From NCBI GenBank assembly GCA_016195385.1, contig JACPZS010000161.1:1-64000 (forward strand): a stretch of DNA of 64,000 bases, given 5' to 3'. The translations under genes and the position numbers were made by a program. Shown piece after piece: positions 18,289-27,100 of the stretch. The DNA is from Verrucomicrobiota bacterium. GTDB taxonomy: Bacteria > Verrucomicrobiota > Verrucomicrobiia > Limisphaerales > JACPZS01. The notes under the pieces were generated by a model. That model was given only the letters and a program-made list of their open reading frames with translations, made no database searches and was not told the DNA's origin. Position 1 is the stretch's first letter. The number at the start of each line of letters is the position of its first letter.

Positions 18289-18400
18289 AATGAACTTATC
18301 AATTGTCAGTCACGGGTGCGAAGTAAGGCAATCACATTCTGTCGGTTCGGATCCGAGCCAACGGCGTAGTTGAGTATTTGCCAAAAATGCCAATTTTAAA

Positions 18401-18520
18401 TATGCCTATCGGGTTTACTCAGTGAACCACTACCGCTTGACTTCGCGAATCACGTCATCGGCCCGGCGTGGCTGGCATCAACTACAGGTTGTATGTCACT
18501 GAGTGAAACTGATAGGCATA
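18401..18520 (+). repeat. 120-bp inverted-repeat element, copy 2 (MITE-like), with 8-bp target duplication
   Basis: The same sequence as 16184-16303 with two substitutions (118 of 120 identical). It is flanked by perfect 8-bp direct repeats ATTTTAAA (18393-18400 and 18521-18528), the mark of a transposition event. It has no coding capacity, so it must have been moved by a transposase from elsewhere. It lies 112 bp upstream of the mnmG start and 227 bp upstream of ubiX; the rest of that spacer shows nothing recognisable. Confidence 0.9.
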
Positions 18521-18747
18521 ATTTTAAATGGAAAGCAATCAACTGTGAATTTTTTCAGGCACGAGAACCTGATTCCTGCCATGTCATCAATCCCATCAAT
18601 CGACCGAACAACACTTGCTGGAAAACTTGGCTGCGGCATACTGCTGCTAATGAAGTTACCCATATTTTCCTCACTCATGTTTTATCACGACCTGGTTGAA
18701 CAATTATTTTCAAATCACACGATAAAGTTTACGGGCATATTTAACCC

Positions 18748-19305
18748 ATGAGAATCGTGCTCGCCATCACGGGTGCCAGCGGTGCGTTGTATGCCCAGCG
18801 ATTTATCGACAACCTCGACCCGCGCACTCACGAGCTGCACCTTGTGTTAAGCAACTACGCCCAGAGCGTCATCGCACAAGAATTACCTGAAGGTTTGCGT
18901 CTTCCGCCTTCGGCTACGCGCCACAATCTCAAAAGCATGAACGCGCCGTTCGCGAGCGGCTCGAACGCCTTCGACGCGATGGTCATCATGCCCTGTAGTA
19001 TGGGCACACTCGGACGCATCGCTCACGGCGTGAGCGAAGACCTTTTGCTTCGCACGGCGGATGTGATGCTTAAGGAACGGAAAAAATTGATCCTCGTTCC
19101 ACGCGAGTCTCCGCTTAGTCTCATCCACGTGAAAAATTTTGAACTTCTGCTTCTTGCCGGCGCGACAATCATTCCTGCGAACCCTTTTTTTTACTCGCTT
19201 CCTCAAACTATCGAACAGGTCGTGGACACGGTTGTCGCCCGCGTGCTCGATCATCTCGGCTTACCGCAGAAGCTGATCACGCGTTGGCAGGACGAAGTTG
19301 AATGA
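18748..19305 (+). CDS. ubiX: UbiX-family flavin prenyltransferase
   Basis: This 185-residue protein shows the UbiX signature: TGASGALYAQRF (8-19), MVIMPCSMGTLGRIAHG, DVMLKERKKLILVPRESPLS, IHVKNFELLLLAGATIIPAN and FYSLPQTIEQVVDTVVAR. UbiX joins a dimethylallyl group to reduced FMN to make prenylated FMN, the cofactor of UbiD-type decarboxylases used in ubiquinone and menaquinone (futalosine) synthesis. It overlaps the following UbiA-type gene by 8 bp, so the pair is probably one transcript for quinone synthesis. The partner decarboxylase is not in the window. Confidence 0.96.
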   Translation: MRIVLAITGASGALYAQRFIDNLDPRTHELHLVLSNYAQSVIAQELPEGLRLPPSATRHNLKSMNAPFASGSNAFDAMVIMPCSMGTLGRIAHGVSEDLLLRTADVMLKERKKLILVPRESPLSLIHVKNFELLLLAGATIIPANPFFYSLPQTIEQVVDTVVARVLDHLGLPQKLITRWQDEVE

Positions 19306-20230
19306 GACGCAGCAGCTCAAGTATCGGTGCTCAATGTTCTCGCTAGTCTCTAAATGGCTATCGTTCGTGCGCTTCTCGCACACGATCTTCGCGCTGCCAT
19401 TTGCGTTGGCGGCGATGATGGCTGCCGCACGTGAAAATCGCGGCTGGCCCGGTTGGCGCGTGTTCGGACTCATCCTAGTAGCGATGATTTCAGCGCGCAC
19501 TTGCGCGATGGCGTTCAACCGCATCGTCGATCGTCGATTCGACGCGCTCAATCCACGCACAGCGAAGCGTCACTTGCCCAGCGGCCAGATCTCGCTGGCG
19601 AACGCGACGAGTCTGTGTGCCTTGGCGGGCATCGGTTTGATTGTTACGAGTTATTTTTTGAACCCGCTTTGCTTCTGGCTTTCGCCCGTCGCATTGGTGG
19701 TGATTTGCTTTTACTCGCTGACGAAACGGTTCACCGACTACACGCACATTTTTCTTGGCGTGGCCCTAGCGCTCGCGCCAATCGGTGCATGGCTGGCGGT
19801 TAAAGGCACGCAGGTTTCGATTTTAGAAATTCTGCAAATGCTCACGCTTTCCAGCGCAGTGGTGCTCTGGCTTGTCGGCTTCGATATCATCTACGCGCTG
19901 CAAGATTACCAGTTCGATAAAGCACACGGGCTCCATTCGCTGGTCGTGGCTTGGGGACCGAAGAACGCCCTGGCCGCCGCGTTCCTCGCGCACATGATCA
20001 TGTGCGGACTGCTCTTTGCCTTTGGACTGCTCTGCCGGTTTCGCCTCGCGTACCTCATTGGTTGGTTCTTCATCGTCGGCTGCCTGTTTCTCGAGCATTG
20101 GATCGCGCGCCGCCGCAGTTTGAACTGGATCAACGTCGCGTTCTTTCGCCTGAATGCGATAGTCAGCACGGTATTCTTCGTCATCGTCGCGACAGAAGTA
20201 CTCTTCAAGGGTGGTTTTCGGTTGCGATAG
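19298..20230 (+). CDS. ubiA: UbiA-family aromatic prenyltransferase (UbiA or MqnP)
   Basis: This 310-residue integral membrane protein has both aspartate motifs of UbiA enzymes: N74 R I V D78 R R F D82 in the first and D196...D203 Y Q F D207 in the second, which bind the Mg-diphosphate of the polyprenyl donor. About eight hydrophobic segments are evident. It attaches a polyprenyl chain to an aromatic acid, either 4-hydroxybenzoate (ubiquinone) or a futalosine-route naphthoate (MqnP); which one cannot be told from this sequence. Pairing with UbiX is typical of the futalosine cluster. ATG 19334 (MFSLVSKWLSFVRFSHTIF) is a plausible alternative start that would remove the 8-bp overlap with ubiX. 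Confidence 0.93.
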   Translation: MNETQQLKYRCSMFSLVSKWLSFVRFSHTIFALPFALAAMMAAARENRGWPGWRVFGLILVAMISARTCAMAFNRIVDRRFDALNPRTAKRHLPSGQISLANATSLCALAGIGLIVTSYFLNPLCFWLSPVALVVICFYSLTKRFTDYTHIFLGVALALAPIGAWLAVKGTQVSILEILQMLTLSSAVVLWLVGFDIIYALQDYQFDKAHGLHSLVVAWGPKNALAAAFLAHMIMCGLLFAFGLLCRFRLAYLIGWFFIVGCLFLEHWIARRRSLNWINVAFFRLNAIVSTVFFVIVATEVLFKGGFRLR

Positions 20231-20308
20231 CGGACCGATCAGATCGAAAATTCCACTCGCGGAAAAGCGCATAGATTCTACTTCTTACATTTTTTCTCCG
20301 AGTCCGTC

Positions 20309-20978
20309 ATGAACTTAAAAATGTTTGCTGCTGTTTTGCTATTCGCCTCGGTTGCGTTTGCTGGCTGCTATTGGATGGCACGCCAAAATGGGCCGATGGA
20401 AAAAGTCGCGTTAGCTTCACCTTTTTGATTCCGCGCCGATCAATGCCAACCCCGTAGCGACCTGGCCGGAAATCCGAAACAAAAAGTCGGGGCAGCGTTG
20501 TGATCGCACAATCGCGATTGTTTGAATCGCCAAGCCCACGCTGGAAGAAATCGAGGCAAAAATACGTAAACGGGACGTTGACAGTTTCGGCTTGGGAAAC
20601 CGGTGCGCGTTTGCGGATTGGAAAAAATCATGGACGCATTAGATCCCGCCGAATTCCCCTCAAACGCTGGTGTTCGTGGGAAAAGGTGGTTCGCGCAACT
20701 TGCGAGACTCGTTGCGAGGGATGCTGTTGACGCAGTGGGCGCAGAACGATCCGACCGGCACTGGGGAAATGGCTGGCCACCTTGTCCGTCGGCGAATCGC
20801 AGAGCTGCGGCGTGGACTGAAACCATCAGCGATCCGAACCAGCAAAACATTAGGGTCGAAGATCTCTCGCCAATGGTTCACCACTGATCCTGCCGCCGCG
20901 CAAGCCTCCTGGCCGGCCAAAATCCTTCTGCCTGAAAACCGCAGGCAACAATTACTGGACCACTTCAAGAACCGGTGA
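20309..20978 (+). pseudogene. Decayed lipoprotein gene with WAxxDP-type repeats (tentative)
   Basis: A 39-codon frame (20309-20428) encodes a lipoprotein-like start, MNLKMFAAVLLFASVAFAGC, with the lipobox cysteine at position 20, and then stops. Coding-like scraps follow in shifted frames: PTLEEIEAKIRKRDV (about 20530-20575), LLTQWAQNDPTGTGEMAGHL (about 20725-20785) and WFTTDPAAAQASWPAKI (about 20875-20925). The WAxxDPxxA pattern is like repeat proteins I associate with verrucomicrobia, so I read the stretch as one gene broken by stops and frameshifts. It could instead be a real 39-residue lipopeptide plus unrelated DNA. From 20979 to 21120 I see nothing except a perfect 14-bp palindrome GGTCGTCGACGACC at 21103-21116. 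Confidence 0.4.
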
Positions 20979-21120
20979 TGCGCGGAGGAAAAGTGGTGGT
21001 GCGGCCATTGGGATCGACGCGATACGCGGCCACAGTTTGAACGCAATTTAAAATTCGAAGACGGCGCAACGAAACCATGCGGCATGTTCCGTTGCCGCTC
21101 ATGGTCGTCGACGACCTTAT

Positions 21121-24100
21121 TCACGCCGCCTTTGCTTCGGCAAGCGCCTCATCGAGGCAACTTGCGGCGGTCGGGAGTATGCGCCGCAAGTCGGCGAGAC
21201 GTTCGTTGAGTGCGCGAATCACGGTGCCGGCATTCGTCTCGATCAAGCGGCGGTACCATTTCAAAAATTCCTGGCTCGTCTCGATTTCGTTCGCCGGAGG
21301 CGCGAGTTTGCCCACGTTACCGTTGAGGACTTCGCAAACGATCAACGCGGCGAATTGGCCCGGCTGTGTCGGCGAGTGCGCCTTGCGCCACCACGGCAAG
21401 GCTGCTTTGGCGTCGCCGTTGAGCAGCAGCGCCTCGGCGCGATGGAGCGCAAGTTGTAAATTCTCCGGGAAGAATCTTACCGCTTCGCCCGTCCAGTCGG
21501 CAGCGAATTCCGCAAAGCCGGGTGTGCGCAGCGCGATGTATCCGCCCGCGAGCCACGCGGATTCGTCCTGCGCGGATTCGGTGACGAGCGCGTGCAGTTG
21601 TTTGATCGCGTCGAGCGCGCGGCTTTGTTCGGCGAGAAACTTTGCGTAGTCGAAGCGCGCCGGACGCGAAGTCGCATCATCGGCGAGCGCGGCTTGAAAG
21701 GCTTTTTCCACGTCGGCGGGTTTTCCAATTTTCGCGAGACACATCGCGAGGCAATGCTGCGGCGCGGCTTTACGGATGTCTTTGTTCACCGGACAGAGCG
21801 CGGGTTGATTTCGCTTCGCCAGGCACTCGCGCATCTGCGCGGCAGCTTCGACCGGCCGTTGCAATTCCATCAACGCGAGGCCGAGTGTGAAATGGAGCGA
21901 CGCCGTAAGACCAGCGGATTTCGCCAGCGGCGCTTGGAGCAGACGCACAATTTGGTCGAACTGTTTCGCGCCCATCAAATGTGTGGCGAGTTGCGTCAGC
22001 AGCGTTTCGCGCAGTTCGGGCACGACCTGGCTCGCCGGCAGCGCGGACATCAAGTGAAACGCCTCCCAGTATTGTTCGAGGCCGGCTTCCAATTGACCGG
22101 AGCGCACGAGTTCGAGGCCGAAGTTCATGATCAAGTTAGGCTCGTTGGGTAGTTCTTCGATCGCGCGTTCGAGCAGGCGCAAATTGCGCGCGACTTTGTG
22201 GCGATCCTGCACGACGGCTTTGGTGTAGCCGTGATGGAGCAACTTCGCCGTGCCGAGCCGGTTTTCCAGATTCCACTCCTGGCGGCGCACTTCGAGACTG
22301 CTGAACACTTGCTCGTGGATGCGGCCAACAAAAAACAGACCCGGGGCATTACGAAACAATCGCGGCACGTAACTGCAACCTTCTTCTTCCGGATCGATAA
22401 TCGGCACGCGATACGCCATCACGTCCGGTGCCTGCATTTCTTTCAACAGCGCAGCGCGGCTCTCCGGCAGCAACTCCTCGTCCGCGTCCAAAATCAAAAT
22501 CCAATCTCCGGTCGCGTGCTCTAGCGCGGCGTTGCGCGCGGCGCTGAAATCATCGCACCACATGAACGAATGAACTTCCGCGCCGAACTCTTTGGCAATT
22601 TCGACGGTGCGATCCGTCGAGCCGGTGTCCACCACGACAATTTGTTGCGCGAATTCGCGCACCGACTTTAAGCAGCCTGCGAGAAAGCGCTCTTCATTTT
22701 TCGTGATGAGACAAACCGTGAGTGTGGGCGTGGACGAATCACGCAGCAGCGCTTCAAGCAACGGCGGCAGCGCGGCTTGAATGCCCATTTTCTTGTTCGG
22801 CGCACGGAGAAATTGCTGCGCCGGACGCCACTTCGGCACCAGGGCCAATGCACGATCCGCGCAGAATTTGACGAGCGAAGTGTCGTCGTGGATGCGGGCA
22901 ATCTCTGCCAGCAACAGCCAGCCTTCGGGATGGAATGGCCGAGCGACAATCGCTTGAGCCGTGGTTTCCCAAGCAGCCGCAAGTTGATTTTCTTTCAACT
23001 GCGCGCGGGCTTGCACGAGGTTTCCAACTTTCGCTGTTTCGGGCAGGACGAGCGGCTGCGGCTTGCGGGCGCGACGTTTCGCGATTGCATCCGCTTCGGC
23101 CTGCCGGCGCGCAAGCAACTCGCGCGCGCACTGGGCGGTCGCTTGAGCAGCGCGCGCCCACGTCCACTCGCGGCGCACATGCGCGCTCGCGGCGCTTCCT
23201 TTCGCGCGGGCGTCGTTGGGTTGCGAGTGGACGTGACGCATCTGCTGACCGAGCGCGTCGGCGTCCGGTTCGAGCCACCAACCGTTGCCGGCGAGCGGCA
23301 TTCCGCTGACTTCCGGGCCGAGCGAATGACGCCGGGCTGGAATGCGAAAAGCAAATTCATCTGTGGCAAAATCATCCGTCGAACCACCGGCAGTGACGAT
23401 GACCGGCAGACCGCACGCCATTGCTTCGAGCACGGGCAGGCCGAAACCTTCGCCGCGGTATGGATGCACGAGACAATCGCACGCCGCGTACAGACCGGGC
23501 ATCGCGTCGGGCGGCAATTCTTGATCGAGATAGAGAATCGCGGGCGCGCTGGGGTTCGCGGCGAGCGCCTTGATTTGCTCCGCGAGCGTCTGGCCCGCAT
23601 AAACCGTGCTGCCGCCGAAATCTTTAATCACGAGGCACACGTCATCGGCAGCGGTGAAATTCTGCAAATACGCTTTCAACAATACGTCCGGCCCTTTGCG
23701 CTGAATGGTCCCGCCGACGAACAGAAATTTGAACTTCTTATTCGTGGCGAGCGGCAGTGGTTTCACTTCCGGGCGAAAGTGTTCCGGGTCAATGCCAAGC
23801 GGCACGACTTTCACTTTTGCCGGATCGACGCCGGAGTCGATGTAGGCTCGGCGCGTGTGATGCGAATTGACCCACGCTTCGTCCACTTTGCCGAGTTGCT
23901 TGACCCATTCCGCGGGCAGCACGCCAAATTCCCACGGCTGCATCATCACCCAAGCGCCGCGTTCGGGCGCGGTCCAGTCCGGCGGCCAGGCTTGGCGAAT
24001 GGTGAGCTGGGTTTGCTTCGACGCTTGCGGTTTCAAGCGCCGCGCGAAATCACGCAGTGAAGCGTCGGACGGAGCTTGCGCGCTCGTGGTGTTCTGGCCG

Positions 24101-27100
24101 ACGCAGGTCAATTGCACGCCGGGCAGTTTGGAAAGTTGTTGAGCGAATTCGCGATTGACGTACGACAGGCTGCCGAAATCCAGGAATGAACCTTCCCAGG
24201 CGACGTGAATAGATTGCGAGTTTGGTTTCGGCTGCGGCAAAGAACGCGCCGCCATAGCGAGGCAAACGGGCGTGATTAACTTTTGTTCGATGACTTCGAG
24301 CCGCGCCACAACTTGCGCGGCGACGGCTTCGCAACTGAAGCGCGCCTGCATTCGCGAACGCGCGACTTTTCCTTTTGCCACAGCTTCGGCGGGGTTTTGC
24401 TGCACGCGGCGCATCAATTCGCGCAAATGATTTTCCTTCGGATCGGCCCAGCGATGCCCGCGATAATGCCACAGCTCCGGCTCCGTGCGCGTGACTTCCA
24501 CCAACTCGTAGTCGATCAAGTAGGAATTCTCCGCATTCATGAACGCAGTGTTGCCGCTCCAATTCGTCGCGATGACGGGCACGCCCATCATCATCGCTTC
24601 GTGATGCGGCCGCCCCCAGCCTTCGCCGCGACTCGGCGCGACGAGGCAATCAACGGCTTTGTAAAGGCGCGGCAGTTCCGCAGTGGGAATTTGTTCCGCC
24701 AGAATTTCGATGCGCGGCAGTTGCTTGTCACCGAGCACAAGTGTCGCGGCGTGTTGATCAATCAACCGGCGAATTGTCTGCGTCGGATCGCCGTCCGGCT
24801 GATTGACGAGATACGCGCGGAGATAAAGACAGACATCGTCCTGCGCGGAGAACTCGCGCAGATACGCGGACAACAGCACATCCCCGCCCTTGCGCGACGA
24901 CCATTCAAACACGGAAAGGAAATTGAATTTGGCGCGATTCGGCAGCGGTAGCGCTGTGTGGCGCACGGGATCAAAATGGTTTGCATCGACCGCGCCGGGA
25001 ATCACGACAAGCTTGTCGCGCTCGACGCCGCTGGCCGCGAACGTCTCACGGTTGAACTCGCTCGGCACCCACACTTCGTCCATCTGATTGCAGCGCGTGA
25101 CCCACGCGAGCGGCAGGCGATCCGTTTCGAACATCGTGCGGCCGATGTTGTACGCTGCGCCGGGTTGCGGCGCAAAACTGCTGCCCGGCGTATGCGTGAC
25201 GCAGATTTTGCCGGCGACTTCCGCGCGCGAACGCAGATGCTCGCTGAGGTGTTTCTGCAAATTCTTCGGAAGCCCCTCGACGAAGGATTTGGATTTGGTC
25301 TTCGCAACAGCGAAGAAATCGAGCTTGAGCGAACGCGGGAGATCTTGCGTTAGCGAAAATGCTTCGCTGCAATAGCCACTGGGATTTTGCCACGGCGCGA
25401 ACCAGACGACGTCGCGATGCGCAACTTCTAGCGGTTGTAGCGTGGTTGTGACAGGCGACTGCGGCGGCGTGGGTTTGATTTGCAATATCGGTGACGGAAA
25501 ATTGCCCGGAACCGTGACCCTCGTTGGCTGCGATGTCAGGCCCAGCATTTCTTCCCACACCGCGATGGAGGCGCGCGCGGTGTTTTCCCAGGAAAATTTC
25601 GCGGCCTGCGCGCGCCCTTTCACGCGCATCGCGTCGCGCTGTCTGGGGTTCTTCAGCAGTTCGACCATCGCGCGGCCGATGGCGGCGACGTCGTTCGGCC
25701 GGAACATCAACGCGGCGTCGCCCGCGACCTCGGGAATGGACGAGACGCCCGTGGTGATGACTGGACAATCCTGCGCCATCGCCTCCAACACGGGAAAACC
25801 AAAACCTTCCCACATGGAGAGGAAGAGCAATGCGACGGCATCGCGGTAGAGCACTTCGAGATCGGCGCGTGGGATGAAGCCGGTGAAAATGATGTCGCGC
25901 ATTTTCATCTGCTCGCAATGCTCGGCGATTTGCTTGAGGAAATGTTCTTTCTGTCCGACGACGACGAGTTGCGCGCGCGCGGCGCCGCGCATGGCGCCCA
26001 TCGCTTGAATTACGGCGGTGAAATTTTTGTGCGGATCGAGCGAGCCGACATGCAGGAAAAACGGCTGCGTGACGCCGTATTTTTTGCGGATGTCGCGGAT
26101 CACTGCCGGGGAAATCTGCGGCTGCGTTTCGGCACGATTCAACCCGGCCATGATCGTATGCACGCGGTCAGCGCCGAGGAGTCCGCAATTGATCACTTCC
26201 TGGCGCGTGCATTCGGAAATTGCCAGCAGGCGCGGGGCGCGCGCGGCCAGTTGTGCCAACCGTTCAAGGTAAGCGTGCTGGGCCGGCTTTTTCCAGCTAT
26301 CGATGTAAAAACGCAACGGCGTGACGTCATAAAAAATCGAAGTTGTTTCAACTCCCGACAACCGTTGCATTGGCGAGTCGAATCCCGGCGCGAGCGTCAG
26401 CGGGTCGGGGATGTGATACAGCGCCACGTCCGCCACTTTGACTTCCGCAAGTGACTTGACGCGCACGTTCGGCAGTTTGAGCAGCCGTGAAATCGCTTCA
26501 CTCGTTCCCGCCGGATCGCCGAGAATCCAAAATTCCCAGTCCGGCTTCAACTCGGCGCATTTTTGCAGATGATGAAACGCGTAGTGGCCGACGCCGCGAG
26601 CCATCGAATCCCCGCAATAAAACGTCTGGCCATCCACGGCGATGATTGGCTTGCCAATGGAGGAACGTTTGGCGGGACGCGCGGAAGCGGCAGGCGCGCT
26701 GGACGCTGGCGCAGTTTGCAACTGCGACTGGAGGAGACGAAGCTGCGTGGCTTCATCCAGCAGTCCGTTCACCTCAGCGAGCAGGATGCGGAACTCGATC
26801 ATCGCTGGCACGACCAAGTCGCCCGTCGATTCGAGCGGCGTCCCTTGCGCGAGGGCGGTGAGCGCCTTATCCACACGCATGTCCGCGATGCGAAATTGCA
26901 AATCCGTCAACGGTCGCCGCGACTGCGCGGCCAGCCACGCGGTTTTCTGTTGGAGCGTATCGCCGACCAGCAGATGCTCGCCGGGCACGGCGCGGAAAGG
27001 TTTGGCGAAGGCATCCTTGCGCACGTAGCCGTGGCGGACGTACGAGCTGAACGGCGTGAGGATGATGCCGAAGAGTTGCGTCGTCGCGTCCTCGAACCAG

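Noticed and set aside
22777-24060. 427-residue plus-strand frame (and several others of 100-275 residues) across the giant glycosyltransferase
   Set aside because: GC-rich antisense shadow of a gene with clear glycosyltransferase motifs; the translation is Arg/His/Ala-rich without recognisable domains.
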